Notes: generated by a model from the letters alone, not told the origin. A stretch of 64,000 nucleotides of DNA from Stutzerimonas stutzeri (GCF_002890895.1 NZ_POUL01000001.1:558001-622000), one strand, 5' to 3'; shown: positions 1 to 8,844, counted from the stretch's first letter. Translations and numbers: made by a program.

Positions 1-389
1 AGCAATGCCCGGGTGTTATGCGCCAGCTGCGCGAAACTGAACTGGTATCGCTCGGGTTTGCTGGAGCTGCAGAATCCAATCTGGTCCGGTGCAATCACCC
101 GATAACCCTGCTGCGAGAGCACCGCGATGCTCTCTTCCCAGGTCGCCGCGCAGAAATTCTTGCCATGCATCAGCACGACCGTTCGCCCATTGGCCTTACC
201 CGCTGGGGCTACGTCCATGTAGCCCATCTCTAACGGCTGGCGCTGCGACGAAAACTCGAAGCGCTTGATCGCGTGCGGATAGTCGAACCCCTCAAGATGC
301 GGCCCGTAGCTCGGACTCTGTTCAGCGTGCAACGCGGGAACCAGGGCTAGCCCGGCGACGAACATCAGGGAGGATATGGCTCGTTTCAC
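1..389 (-). CDS. Alpha/beta hydrolase, exported (C-terminus beyond window)
   Basis: The first 129 residues of a secreted alpha/beta hydrolase are present; the rest lies before base 1. A GTG start at 389 is chosen because AGGAG lies 7 bases upstream. Residues 1-23 form a signal peptide (Met-Lys-Arg, hydrophobic stretch, cleavage after ALHA). The sequence VVLMHGKNFCAATW is the typical oxyanion-hole region (HGxx) and VIAPDQIGFCSSSKP the strand and turn before the nucleophile elbow, so the fold assignment is firm. The catalytic Ser, Asp and His would lie outside the window. The substrate cannot be inferred. Confidence 0.8.
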   Translation of the reverse strand, partial: MKRAISSLMFVAGLALVPALHAEQSPSYGPHLEGFDYPHAIKRFEFSSQRQPLEMGYMDVAPAGKANGRTVVLMHGKNFCAATWEESIAVLSQQGYRVIAPDQIGFCSSSKPERYQFSFAQLAHNTRAL

Positions 390-635
390 GCATCGACTCC
401 TGGCGGGCGGCCACTTGGGCTGCATGGCGTATGGGTCGTTGTGCGGAGCGGACGGCTGGGGATGTCAGATAGACGCCGAGGGCTCAAGCACAACGGTTTG
501 CCTATCTGGGAGCACGAAAGCGAAGTGAGGGTTCGGCATGGCCGGCAGAAGAATGTTTCGTCTTTATACCGGTGGGTGACCGTGACTGAGCGACCCGCCC
601 CACTGCCCGCCCTCAGCAGAGCGCGATGCGAAGGT

Positions 636-1064
636 CTACTCGGTGTCGACCTGATTGATATCGAAGCCAATGCGGTTATCACTGCTGATGCGAAACTGCA
701 GCGTCTCTCCGGGCTCGACCCGCGCGGCCTTCTCGCGCAGCAGATTGCCCATGCCGCACAGCGTGTCGTCCTCAGGGTCCGACTCGATGCTGACGATGCG
801 CATCCCCGCCGGCACCTGCAAGCGCACCCGCTCGCCGACGTGGATACGCGCAGCAAGCTTGCGATCGACCATTACCGCCACATAGCAGCCGCCGCCGCGA
901 ATGCCAAAGTCACGCGTCACCACCAGCTCGCCGCCATTGGCGACAGGCGCTTGGTACGCACGCAAACGTTCCTCGGGGACCGGCGTGATGTCCTCCGGAT
1001 CCGCCTGCCAGGACGAGCAACCGGCCAAGGCCAGCACAGGGATCAGGGCGAGGATCAAGCGCAT
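636..1064 (-). CDS. Putative lipoprotein, 142 aa
   Basis: A small lipoprotein of unknown function. The N-terminus has a hydrophobic signal with a lipobox (LALAGC) placing the lipidated Cys at residue 16, so it should be membrane-anchored. Residues 45-140 look like a compact beta-rich domain (GGCYVAVMVDRK, RVRLQVPAGMRIVSIE), with two further Cys near GGGC and TLCGMG that could form a disulfide. GGAGAG lies about 7 bases upstream of the ATG at 1064. It stands alone, with about 245 bases to the hydrolase downstream. I recognise no family with confidence. Confidence 0.75.
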   Translation of the reverse strand: MRLILALIPVLALAGCSSWQADPEDITPVPEERLRAYQAPVANGGELVVTRDFGIRGGGCYVAVMVDRKLAARIHVGERVRLQVPAGMRIVSIESDPEDDTLCGMGNLLREKAARVEPGETLQFRISSDNRIGFDINQVDTE

Positions 1065-1141
1065 AGAGGACTCTCCAGTCTGGTAAGCGAAGCGGTAATG
1101 GTACGACAGCTTTATTCGCTCACCGTGCGGATAGTTGTGGC

Positions 1142-1363
1142 TTACCGGGTCGACACCGGATGGCTGCTGCCGGGATAGGGCCGTTCTTCTTCCAGCGTTC
1201 CGTGGCGATCGTAGACCTCGACCGATGCGGTCTTGCCTTCCATCAAACTGTCGAGGCCGGTGAACATTTCGTCTTTGGTGAGGGTACGCAACACCGTTTC
1301 CTGAGACTGCTGATCGGTCAGTTCCCAGCCCATCGGGGTGGGGTTCACGTGGTATTTGTCCAT
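1142..1363 (-). CDS. Small DUF2188-like protein, 73 aa
   Basis: A soluble 73-residue protein beginning MDKYHVNPTPMGWEL and ending with a segment containing VEVYDRHGTLEEERPYP. A YHV...GW opening followed by a closing VxxxxxDGxxxER pattern is what DUF2188 proteins show, and the length fits. A strong AAGGAG lies 8 bases before the ATG. Function is unknown in the family. It is the middle of three small minus-strand genes but is separated from each by about 80-120 bases. Confidence 0.75.
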   Translation of the reverse strand: MDKYHVNPTPMGWELTDQQSQETVLRTLTKDEMFTGLDSLMEGKTASVEVYDRHGTLEEERPYPGSSHPVSTR

Positions 1364-1481
1364 GCTGTGCTCCTTTTATGAATCTGCGCGACCCGCTTCT
1401 TAAGCAAGAAAGCGGCGAGTGAGTGCGCCATTAGACGTACCGACTGGCTTGCAGCCGGTGCGGCAAACGAACGTCAGCGGG

Positions 1482-1625
1482 CTAGCCCCGGTTGTCGTCG
1501 CCTTCGACTTCGTCGAAATCAGGGTCCTCACCTGCTTCCTTCTCGCCGGCGTCGGTCATGGTGACGTCCGGCAGGTCGTCGGCTGGCTTGTTCTGCTCAG
1601 GCTGAGTCTGGTCGCTCTGGTTCAT
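1482..1625 (-). CDS. Small acidic protein, 47 aa
   Basis: A 47-codon reading frame starting MNQSDQTQPEQNKP and ending DEVEGDDNRG. It is preceded by GAGG 5 bases before the ATG and has no hydrophobic segment. About a third of the residues are Asp or Glu, so it is probably disordered. Support comes from the ribosome-binding site, the clean start and stop, and its position in a run of small minus-strand genes. No function can be proposed. Confidence 0.55.
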   Translation of the reverse strand: MNQSDQTQPEQNKPADDLPDVTMTDAGEKEAGEDPDFDEVEGDDNRG

Positions 1626-1826
1626 GGCTACCTCGTTGGCTTGGTGCAAAGGGTCTACCCGATTGGAGCAACAGGCGCCCTGCAGCGTTCGCCTGTCCGG
1701 GCACCGGCGGTCCGATCAGTGCTTTGCAGCCAAAAGAATCCATCGCCCTTTCCAACTTGCGATTGCAGCGACCCCAGTACTCCACCACACTGCCGACAAT
1801 CCAATCTTTGACCGGAGCTGCCTGCC

Positions 1827-2219
1827 ATGCCTGCCACCCAAACCCCTTCGCGCGACAGTATTCTGGCCGACCCGGATGCACTCAACTGCACGATCTACCG
1901 CGCTCATGAAACGGACCCGGACGGCGAAGAACGCGACATGGGCGATGCCCGCGTGATCATCACCGGGCAGTTCGAGCCGCCGCAGGAGTGGGACGCCAAG
2001 GCCCGGGCCGACTACTTCGATGGCATGCCGGAAGAGGCGTTCTTTACCGCCGTGTTTGCCAGTGAGCACGGCTCAGACTCCAAGGGTTTCTTCACTGTCG
2101 AGGCGGACGACTACGCGGCCGTGACCGAGCAGGACGGCACCATATCCATGTTCTACGTCTGCGAGCGCTTGGAAGACGATAGTTACGTATTGCTGCGCGA
2201 GGAAGACGACGAGCTATAA
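1827..2219 (+). CDS. Hypothetical soluble protein, 130 aa
   Basis: An acidic cytosolic protein of unknown function. It contains repeated Asp/Glu patches (HETDPDGEERDMGDAR, LREEDDEL at the C-terminus) and a central segment FTAVFASEHGSDSKGFFTV that looks like beta strands. No signal peptide or membrane segment is visible. A GGAGC ribosome-binding site lies about 9 bases before the ATG. It is monocistronic. Codon use is typical of the window, which argues that it is real. Confidence 0.7.
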   Translation: MPATQTPSRDSILADPDALNCTIYRAHETDPDGEERDMGDARVIITGQFEPPQEWDAKARADYFDGMPEEAFFTAVFASEHGSDSKGFFTVEADDYAAVTEQDGTISMFYVCERLEDDSYVLLREEDDEL

Positions 2220-2258
2220 GCCGCACGGCTGCTGATGCCGAACCCTTACCTCGCTAAC

Positions 2259-2285
2259 CGGGTCTGTGCTGTATAGGCAGACCCG
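2259..2285 (+). other. Inverted repeat between two genes
   Basis: Arms CGGGTCTG and CAGACCCG (8 bp, perfect) flank an 11-base loop, 40 bases after the stop of the preceding gene. No T-tract follows, so it is a weak terminator candidate or part of the promoter region of the DUF445 gene. Confidence 0.35.
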
Positions 2286-2354
2286 TCGGCACCTCCCGAT
2301 CCGATACGCCTGCGCACCACCCGCACACACCACTCGCCACAAAAGAGGAATCGC

Positions 2355-3620
2355 ATGAGCCCTCTGCACCGCCGCTGGCAATCCCCCGTCACGCGCATGA
2401 AACTGGTCGCCGGCCTGCTGCTACTACTCGCTGCGTTGCTCTATGTCATCGCAACCGCCATGGAACCGCGCCACCCGGCCTGGGGCTATCTCGCGTCCTT
2501 CGCTGAAGCGGCGATGGTCGGTGCAATTGCCGACTGGTTCGCTGTGACGGCCCTGTTCCGCCACCCGCTCGGCCTGCCGATCCCCCACACGGCGATCATC
2601 CCGCGCAGCAAGGCGCGCATCGGACAGAACCTGTCGAGCTTCATCACCACTCACTTTCTCTCCACGCCTATGGTGCTGGCCAAGCTCGAGGCACTCGATA
2701 TCGGCGGTCGACTGGCCAACTGGCTGCGCCATCCCGCCAACGCCGAAGCGGTGGGCCGTCAGCTCACCAACATGGCGAGGTTCGGCGTCGAGTCGCTGCA
2801 CGACGAGCGCGTGCAAGCCTTCGTCCAGGCCAAGCTGATCCACCGCGCGCGCAAGGTCGATCTCGCACCGATCTGCGGGCAGGTGCTGGAAATGCTTACG
2901 CGCCAGGGCAAGCACCAGGCGATGCTCGATGAAGCGCTGATCAAGGTCGATGCACTGCTGCAGGACGACGACACCCGCGCGCTGGTGGCCGATGCCATCA
3001 CGGCTGAAGTCAGGACGCTGCGCTACCTGGGGCTTGGCAAGGCAGTCGGCGGTTGGTCGGCCAACAAGTTCGTCGACGGCGTATCAGCGGTGATCGCCGA
3101 GATTGCCGGTGACCCTGAACATCCTCTGCGCGAGCGTTTCGATGAACACGTTAGCGAATACATTGATCGACTCAAGCATGATCCGGCCTATCGGCTGGAG
3201 GTCGAGCGCATCGTCGCCCAATTGCTGGAGCACCCCGCAACCACCGACTACCTGCGGACTCTCTGGCGTGAGCTGACCGAGTGGCTGGAAGCCGATCTGG
3301 AAAGCCCGGATTCTCGTATCGGCAAACGGATCGTGCGCCTGACCCAAGGTTTGGGCGACTCCCTGGCCGCCGACACCGCCATGCGCAACTGGATCAACGA
3401 ACAGTTGATGGCAGCCGCGCCGAGCCTGCTCGAGCGTTACCGCGGACAGATCGGCAAGTACATTGCCCAGCGTGTGGAAAACTGGGAAAGCCGCGAATTG
3501 GTCGAACAGATGGAGCAGAGCGTTGGCAAGGACCTGCAGTACATTCGCATCAACGGCACGCTGGTCGGCGGTTTGGTCGGGCTGCTGCTGCATGCTCTGA
3601 CGCAGCTGGCGGCTGGCTGA
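2355..3620 (+). CDS. DUF445 family membrane protein (YjiN-like)
   Basis: A 421-residue protein of the DUF445/YjiN type. Residues 18-36 form a transmembrane helix (VAGLLLLLAALLYVIATAM). They are followed by the family hallmark AEAAMVGAIADWFAVTALFRHPLGLPIPHTAIIP and a long, mainly helical cytoplasmic or periplasmic region. The last 25 residues (GTLVGGLVGLLLHALTQL) form a second membrane helix. AGAGGA lies 6-7 bases before the ATG. The physiological role of the family is not established. It is convergent with the ABC transporter genes downstream. Confidence 0.88.
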   Translation: MSPLHRRWQSPVTRMKLVAGLLLLLAALLYVIATAMEPRHPAWGYLASFAEAAMVGAIADWFAVTALFRHPLGLPIPHTAIIPRSKARIGQNLSSFITTHFLSTPMVLAKLEALDIGGRLANWLRHPANAEAVGRQLTNMARFGVESLHDERVQAFVQAKLIHRARKVDLAPICGQVLEMLTRQGKHQAMLDEALIKVDALLQDDDTRALVADAITAEVRTLRYLGLGKAVGGWSANKFVDGVSAVIAEIAGDPEHPLRERFDEHVSEYIDRLKHDPAYRLEVERIVAQLLEHPATTDYLRTLWRELTEWLEADLESPDSRIGKRIVRLTQGLGDSLAADTAMRNWINEQLMAAAPSLLERYRGQIGKYIAQRVENWESRELVEQMEQSVGKDLQYIRINGTLVGGLVGLLLHALTQLAAG

Positions 3621-3657
3621 GTGAGCGCGGCCGGTATGGCGCGGCCAGCAAGCCTTT

Positions 3658-4311
3658 TCAGACCTGGAGCGTGCGCAGCTGCTCGCTAATCTGACTGGCA
3701 CCGGCCATAACGGGCCTATCCCGGCGCAGGGTTGCAGGCTGGCCGCTCATATACCACAGGCGATTGGCCAGTTGATCGGCGTCGTGGACATCATGGGTCA
3801 CGCAGATCAGCGCCATCTGTGGCTGTCCCTCAAGCAGGCGAACGATCAGCTCACGCAATTCGGCGGCGCGATCCGGGTCGAGCGAGGCGAAGGGTTCATC
3901 AAGCAAGAGCAGATCCGGCCTGATTGCCAGGCTACGGGCCAGCGACGCGCGACGCGCCATACCCAGCGAGAGCTGATCCGGCAGCCGATCACCCGCATCA
4001 CTCAAGCCAACATCAGCCAGCAGCCGATCGATATCGCCTGCGGTTGCGCCGACCAGCTTGAGGTTCTGCCGCACCGTGTACCACGGCAGCAGGCGGTGCT
4101 CCTGAAACAGGTAGCCGATGCGTAGGCCGGGTAGTAGTCGGACCATCGGCGCCAGACGCGGGTCAAGCCCGGCAATGGCATTGAGCAAGGTGCTCTTGCC
4201 GACACCGGAGGGGCCCAACAGGCAGATGCGCTCACCTGCCCGCACCTGCGCATTGATCACGCCCAGTACCGGATGGCCTGCCGCCACGCCATCGATGCGC
4301 ACCTCAAGCAT
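3658..4311 (-). CDS. ABC importer ATP-binding subunit (SsuB/TauB-like)
   Basis: A 217-residue ATPase energising an importer of the nitrate/sulfonate/taurine family. Walker A is GPSGVGKST at residues 33-41, the Q-loop Gln-70, the signature LSLGM at 114-118, Walker B LLLLDEP at 134-140 and the H-loop His-173. The ATG at 4311 is chosen because it overlaps the last 8 bases of the permease gene, as expected for a coupled operon; further upstream the frame reads through permease coding sequence. The signature is LSLGM rather than LSGGQ, a tolerated variant. The substrate cannot be told from the ATPase. Confidence 0.9.
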   Translation of the reverse strand: MLEVRIDGVAAGHPVLGVINAQVRAGERICLLGPSGVGKSTLLNAIAGLDPRLAPMVRLLPGLRIGYLFQEHRLLPWYTVRQNLKLVGATAGDIDRLLADVGLSDAGDRLPDQLSLGMARRASLARSLAIRPDLLLLDEPFASLDPDRAAELRELIVRLLEGQPQMALICVTHDVHDADQLANRLWYMSGQPATLRRDRPVMAGASQISEQLRTLQV

Positions 4312-5065
4312 GCTGCATCCCAGCGTTGCGCCAGCTCGATGCGCGACGCTCCAGCGGCTGCAGCAGCACCAGTTCAATCAATTGCACGACAGCGATGAAG
4401 GCCAGGCTGTAGGCCAATATGCTCGCCACGTCGAACACCTGAAAGGCCATGTGCAACTGGAAGCCGACGCCATCGGAACGGCCCAGCAACTCGACCACCA
4501 GAACGATCTTCCAGATCAGCGCCAGACCACCGCGAGTCGCCGCCATCAGATAGGGAAACAGCTGCGGCTGCCAGACGTTCACCACCCGCTGCCAGCGGTT
4601 GAAGCCATATACCTGCGCCATCTGCTCCAGCTTTGGATCGAGGCTGCGCGCGCCTTCGCGTACGGTGACAGCCACGTTGGGCACCTTGTTGATCACCACC
4701 GCCAGCACCGCCGCCTCTTCTACCAAACCAAACCAGACGTAGAGCAGGATGATGGTGACCAGTGCCGGAAGGTTGAGAAACAGCACTAGCAGGGGATCGA
4801 GCACCGCGTTGGCTAACCGCGAACGCCCCATCCAGACGCCCAGCAGCGCACCCAGCGCCATCGCCAGCGCAAAGCTGATCAGCACCCGGCGCAAAGTGAC
4901 CAATAAGTGATGGGGCAGCTCGCCGCTTTCAACAGCCAGCAAGAAGGTCCGCAGCACATTTGCCGGGCTCGGCAGCAGGGCCGTATTCGTACTCACCGCT
5001 ACAACAGCCCAGATCGCCACCAACAGCGGCAGCGCAACCCAGCAGGCATAGCGCGACCCACTCAT
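4304..5065 (-). CDS. ABC importer permease (SsuC/TauC-like)
   Basis: A 253-residue inner-membrane permease of the binding-protein-dependent transport family with about six transmembrane helices. The coupling-loop region EGARSLDPKLEQMAQVYG contains the EAA-type motif seen in TauC, SsuC and NrtB. It begins 4 bases inside the substrate-binding protein gene (ATGA overlap at 5062-5065) and overlaps the ATPase start, so the three subunits are made together. Confidence 0.9.
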   Translation of the reverse strand: MSGSRYACWVALPLLVAIWAVVAVSTNTALLPSPANVLRTFLLAVESGELPHHLLVTLRRVLISFALAMALGALLGVWMGRSRLANAVLDPLLVLFLNLPALVTIILLYVWFGLVEEAAVLAVVINKVPNVAVTVREGARSLDPKLEQMAQVYGFNRWQRVVNVWQPQLFPYLMAATRGGLALIWKIVLVVELLGRSDGVGFQLHMAFQVFDVASILAYSLAFIAVVQLIELVLLQPLERRASSWRNAGMQHA

Positions 5066-6072
5066 GGCCCGCTCTGAAACAGCGCCGCGGGCATCAGCTG
5101 GCCCTGCTTGGCGCCAGTCAGGGCCAACAGCCGCTGCAGCGCAGTGATACGCGCTTCGTCCATCGGCTGCGGGATGCCTTCAACGAAGCTGTCATGCAGC
5201 GCGGCGAACACTGCGTCGTTGTCGGCACGCATCAAGGGCCGGATCTTTTGCCAGTGATCCGGTTGAGTCGCCAGCTCGTTCTTGGTCTGTCGCAGCGCGC
5301 TGGCGAAGCGTTCTAACAGGTCGCCGTGCGCGTTGGCCCAGGCTTGCGGAAACAGATAACCCAGCACGGGCAGATCCGGATCGAGACCCAGTGTTCCGAC
5401 CATCTCATCAAGACCGAACGCTGTGTGTACGCCGCCTTCGCCGCGCAGCCGCGCCGAGAAGTGCCAGAAGGTCAGCAACGCATCCACCTGACCCCGCCGC
5501 AGCGCCTGGCTGAGCAGCGGTGGCGCGGCGTACTGCACTGTCGCTTCGCGCGCCAGATCGAGTCCCTGCCTTGCCGCTACCTGCTGCAACAGTTGCCAGC
5601 CCAGCCCGTCCGGCCCGCCTGCAACACCGATGCGCTTGCCGCGCAGATCGGCCAGGGTGCGAATGTCGCTGCCGTCCTTTACCAGAACTTCGCCGATCTG
5701 CGAGGAAAACGGCAGGTAGCGATATGCCGTGCCGGCTTCGTAGCGCGCCTGGGCCCAGAGCAAATCGCTGACCGCGCCGTCCACGCTGCCGCTGCTCAGC
5801 GCCAGCCTTGAGGCGGGCAAGTCAGCCACCAGACGCACCTTCAACTCGAAGCCATTGGCCCGGTCAAGGTTGTGACGCTTGAGATGATCGAGTTCCCAAT
5901 GCGGCGTGCCGAACTGCAGCACGCTGAGCGTCAGGACCGGCAGTGGTTGCGTCTCGCCCTGCGCCTGGACAAACAACGGCAACATCGCGAGCAGAACCAC
6001 ACGCCCACATCGAAGTGCGGCGAGGCATGCGCGAGCGAAATAGAGGATGAGGGACAGCGGAGCAGGCTTCAT
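5062..6072 (-). CDS. ABC importer substrate-binding protein (NMT1/SsuA-like)
   Basis: A 336-residue periplasmic binding protein. A long signal peptide occupies residues 1-38 (hydrophobic VVLLAMLPLFVQAQG). The mature protein has the SsuA/TauA pattern: LSVLQFGTPHWELDHLK, then a segment on loss of function by displacement (LALSSGSVDGAVSDLLWA), then DLRGKRIGVAGGPDGLGW. It heads the overlapping operon with the permease and ATPase. No sulfonatase, nitrate reductase or pyrimidine biosynthesis gene is adjacent, so the ligand remains open among sulfonates, nitrate, taurine and thiamine precursors. Confidence 0.87.
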   Translation of the reverse strand: MKPAPLSLILYFARACLAALRCGRVVLLAMLPLFVQAQGETQPLPVLTLSVLQFGTPHWELDHLKRHNLDRANGFELKVRLVADLPASRLALSSGSVDGAVSDLLWAQARYEAGTAYRYLPFSSQIGEVLVKDGSDIRTLADLRGKRIGVAGGPDGLGWQLLQQVAARQGLDLAREATVQYAAPPLLSQALRRGQVDALLTFWHFSARLRGEGGVHTAFGLDEMVGTLGLDPDLPVLGYLFPQAWANAHGDLLERFASALRQTKNELATQPDHWQKIRPLMRADNDAVFAALHDSFVEGIPQPMDEARITALQRLLALTGAKQGQLMPAALFQSGP

Positions 6073-6191
6073 GCCCGCAGGGTACGAAGCCTCACATCAG
6101 CCACGAATAGTACTTTGGTGTCTCTTCGCTGCTGCGATGGTCGCGACTGTAACCGTGGCTGCAGCGTTGCCGGTTCAGCTCTAACTCAGCA

Positions 6192-6632
6192 CTAGATTTC
6201 GGCCAACTTGCCGACCAGCCGCGCCTGCAGCTTTTCCAGCTCCGTTGGATCGGCCTTGCCTGCGGCATGGATACCGAGCCCCTCGCCCGAATAGCGCGGC
6301 ACGATGTGCACATGGATATGGAACACCGTCTGCCCTGCCGGCGCCCCGTTGAACTGCGCGATCTGCACGCCGTCAGGCTGCAGCTCATCGACGATCACAC
6401 GCGCCAGCTTTTGCGCCACCGCCATCACCTTGCACAGCGCCTCGGTATCCACATCGAGGATGTTGCAGGCCGCGGAGCGCTTCGGAATCACCAGCGCATG
6501 GCCGTAGGACTGCGGAAACACGTCGAGAAAGGCCAGGACATGGTCGTCTTCGTAGAGCTTGTAGCAAGGCGCATCGCCGCGAATGATCTGCGCGAAGATG
6601 TTTTGGGGGTCATAGGGGGTAGTTAAGCTCAT
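6192..6632 (-). CDS. HIT family nucleotide hydrolase (HinT/Hit-like)
   Basis: A 146-residue histidine-triad protein that acts on nucleoside phosphoramidates or dinucleoside polyphosphates. The triad HIHVHIVP is at residues 105-112, and the N-terminal NIFAQIIRGDAPCYKLYEDD is typical of bacterial HIT proteins. The ATG at 6632 is selected because GGAG lies 8 bases upstream and homologues begin close to this point. It is divergent from the HEPN-like gene, sharing an 88-base spacer. Confidence 0.9.
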   Translation of the reverse strand: MSLTTPYDPQNIFAQIIRGDAPCYKLYEDDHVLAFLDVFPQSYGHALVIPKRSAACNILDVDTEALCKVMAVAQKLARVIVDELQPDGVQIAQFNGAPAGQTVFHIHVHIVPRYSGEGLGIHAAGKADPTELEKLQARLVGKLAEI

Positions 6633-6720
6633 GAGCGACTCCGATAAGTTAAGCGGCCTAAGCACATAGTGGATGCGTTTTGATGCGTAGCATACGGCCA
6701 CAACAAGGGAAACGGACAAC

Positions 6721-7299
6721 ATGACAAATGAGGAATTCGTCGGCTTTGCATGCCCACATAGCTGGTTCTCAGTGGCGGACGATCTCCACGGCCAAGCCTT
6801 GAAACTAAGGGACGGCTACGGACATGGATTCCTTCGGCGAATAGACCACCAGACTGGGCGCGAAGCATTTTGGGACAACACAGATCGTGCGACATTTCTC
6901 CTTGCGTCGTTTGCCTTAGAGAATGCAATCAAGGCCCTTCTGGTATTTGAAAATCCGAGCTGGATATCGAATGGCACACTCGCAAAACCCCTTCGAACTC
7001 ACAAGCTGACGGAACTTGCGGCATTGTCAAAGCAGGCTCCCTACAGGCGCAAAGCACGGAAAATTTTGGGCACGTTTGAAGACGGTAACGAATCTTGGGC
7101 TAGGTATCCCTGCGCGCTGAACAAGGCAAGTAGCACCGACCCGGCAAACCTGAGTCCAAAAATATGGACGGATTACGAATGGCTTATATCGGCTTACGGC
7201 CGCCGTTTAACAAAACTCTTATCGCAGCATTGGAAGGGCCCTCATGGATTCGAGGCAACGTACGAGATTCATGGAACATTCCTAGATGCTCTGAACTAG
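6721..7299 (+). CDS. HEPN-like protein of foreign composition, 192 aa
   Basis: No firm family is recognised. Residues 58-75 (ASFALENAIKALLVFE) and RTHKLTEL resemble the two helices of HEPN domains, where an E-x3-K-x-L helix is followed by a T/SHxL segment. HEPN proteins include RNase toxins and abortive-infection proteins. The usual catalytic RxxxxH motif is not evident. The gene is clearly A/T-richer (about 50% GC) and uses rarer codons (ata, agg, tta) than its neighbours, pointing to transfer. No nucleotidyltransferase or antitoxin partner lies next to it. The coding call is firm; the domain call is tentative. Confidence 0.6.
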   Translation: MTNEEFVGFACPHSWFSVADDLHGQALKLRDGYGHGFLRRIDHQTGREAFWDNTDRATFLLASFALENAIKALLVFENPSWISNGTLAKPLRTHKLTELAALSKQAPYRRKARKILGTFEDGNESWARYPCALNKASSTDPANLSPKIWTDYEWLISAYGRRLTKLLSQHWKGPHGFEATYEIHGTFLDALN

Positions 7300-7406
7300 G
7301 CGCCTACCCAGGAATCGCTATCGAACGAAAGATATAAAAACCTGATCCTTAGTAACAACCCGTACCAACCTACCGACTCGAATAACCCGCTTCCCTGGAG
7401 GGCTCC

Positions 7407-8111
7407 ATGCACGATCTATCCACCTTCGCCATCACGCAGAAATGGCCCGCCAGCTACCCGGATCGCCTGCAGCTGTATTCGCTGCCCACGCCCAACGGGG
7501 TGAAGGTGTCAATCATGCTGGAGGAGACGGGCCTGCCCTACGAGGCGCATCTGGTCAGCTTTGAAAGTGGTGACCAGCGCTCGGAAGAATTTCTTTCGCT
7601 GAACCCGAACAACAAGATCCCGGCGATCCTCGATCCCAACGGGCCGGATGGCGAGCCGCTGGCGTTGTTCGAGTCCGGTGCGATTCTGCTGTACCTGGCG
7701 GACAAGACCGGCCAGCTCATGCCCGAAGACGCCGCAGCCCGCTACGAGACGATTCAGTGGTTGATGTTCCAGATGGGCGGCGTCGGGCCGATGTTTGGTC
7801 AGCTCGGCTTCTTCCATAAGTTCGCAGGCAAGGACTACGAGGACAAGCGCCCACGCGACCGTTACGTCGCCGAGGCCCAGCGCTTGCTGGGCGTAATGGA
7901 CAAGCGTCTGGAGGGCCGCGAGTGGCTCATGGGCGGCCGTTACAGCATTGCTGATATCGCCACTTTCCCGTGGTTGCGCAACCTGGTGGGCTTCTACGAA
8001 GCGCGCGAACTGGTGGAGTTCGAACGCTTCGTCAACGTACAGCGGGTATTGGATGCCTTCGTCGCGCGACCCGCAGTGGCCAAGGGGCTGAACATTCCAG
8101 CTCGCGGCTGA
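7407..8111 (+). CDS. Glutathione S-transferase (YfcG/Nu-class-like)
   Basis: A 234-residue cytosolic transferase or disulfide-bond reductase. The thioredoxin-like N-domain (residues 20-105) contains LYSLPTPNGVKVSIMLEE, NPNNKIPAILDP and the glutathione-contacting ESGAILLYLAD. The all-helical C-domain contains WLMFQMGGVGPMFGQ and the N-capping box YSIADIATFPWL. TPNG in the first helix, instead of a catalytic Cys or Tyr, is the pattern of the Nu-class enzymes YfcG and YghU, which bind two glutathiones. GGAGGG lies 7-8 bases before the ATG. Confidence 0.9.
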   Translation: MHDLSTFAITQKWPASYPDRLQLYSLPTPNGVKVSIMLEETGLPYEAHLVSFESGDQRSEEFLSLNPNNKIPAILDPNGPDGEPLALFESGAILLYLADKTGQLMPEDAAARYETIQWLMFQMGGVGPMFGQLGFFHKFAGKDYEDKRPRDRYVAEAQRLLGVMDKRLEGREWLMGGRYSIADIATFPWLRNLVGFYEARELVEFERFVNVQRVLDAFVARPAVAKGLNIPARG

Positions 8112-8115
8112 CCCG

Positions 8116-8844
8116 TCAGATCACCTTTGCCGCCCGCCCGATGAACTGGATCGGTCCGGTCGGCAGACCGGTCGGTGAGCCGGTGGGCTGTTCCAGCGTC
8201 AGCTCGAACAGCTGGTTGGGCTGCAACGGAGGCAGATCGTCGAGACGAATCCTTACCGGCTCGCCAGGCTTGACCAGCCCGAGGGAGACAGGCGCCTGCC
8301 AGCCTTCGGCCTTGGTCCAGAGCTGAAGTGCTTTATCCGGCGGCAACTCGGTGACGCCCAACGGAATCAGCTCGATCTCCTGCGTCCGATTGCTGGCCTG
8401 CACGACCCAACCTGGCGACAGGTCCTGCGGAGCAGCGAGCACCACGAGCCAGGTCGGCGAGGGGTCAGGCGAAATACGCGTCACCAACAAGGCCCCAAGT
8501 ACCAACGTAGCGGCCATGCCGGCTGCAGCAAAACCACGCCACAGCGACAGGCTGTCCCACCAGCTGGACCGGCGCGCTGGTGCTACCGGAACAGCCTGAC
8601 GATTCGCCTCGTCCAGCGTGCGTTGGATGCGACTCCACAAACGCGGCGAAGGTGTTTGCGGTTCGACCAAGTCGGTCAGGTGCAGCAGCCGCGCTTCCCA
8701 GTAATCGACCGCTGCTCGCAGCTCAGGCTCGACGGTCAGGCGCTTTTCGACCGCCTCACGGTCGCCCGCAGAAAGGGTACCGAGCACATATTCCCCGGCG
8801 AATTCGTGCAGGGTCTCGTGCGGATCGTTGGGTTCGTTGTTCAT
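8116..8844 (-). CDS. Anti-sigma factor, RskA type
   Basis: A 242-residue single-pass membrane protein that should sequester the adjacent ECF sigma factor. The cytoplasmic N-domain (HEFAGEYVLGTLSAGDREAVEK) matches anti-sigma domains of the RskA/ChrR kind, lacking a zinc HxxxCxxC motif. A membrane helix (FAAAGMAATLVLGALLV) lies near residue 110-127, and the remainder is the periplasmic RskA domain. The ATG at 8844 overlaps the sigma stop (ATGA), which fixes the start over a GTG three codons earlier. The C-terminus has a short proline-glycine repeat (PTGSPTGLPTG). Confidence 0.88.
   Translation of the reverse strand: MNNEPNDPHETLHEFAGEYVLGTLSAGDREAVEKRLTVEPELRAAVDYWEARLLHLTDLVEPQTPSPRLWSRIQRTLDEANRQAVPVAPARRSSWWDSLSLWRGFAAAGMAATLVLGALLVTRISPDPSPTWLVVLAAPQDLSPGWVVQASNRTQEIELIPLGVTELPPDKALQLWTKAEGWQAPVSLGLVKPGEPVRIRLDDLPPLQPNQLFELTLEQPTGSPTGLPTGPIQFIGRAAKVI

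Noticed and set aside
6097..6160. CAGCCACG ... CGTGGCTG long-range inverted repeat near the HIT gene
   Set aside because: Short arms more than 40 bases apart with no T-tract; chance is a sufficient explanation.
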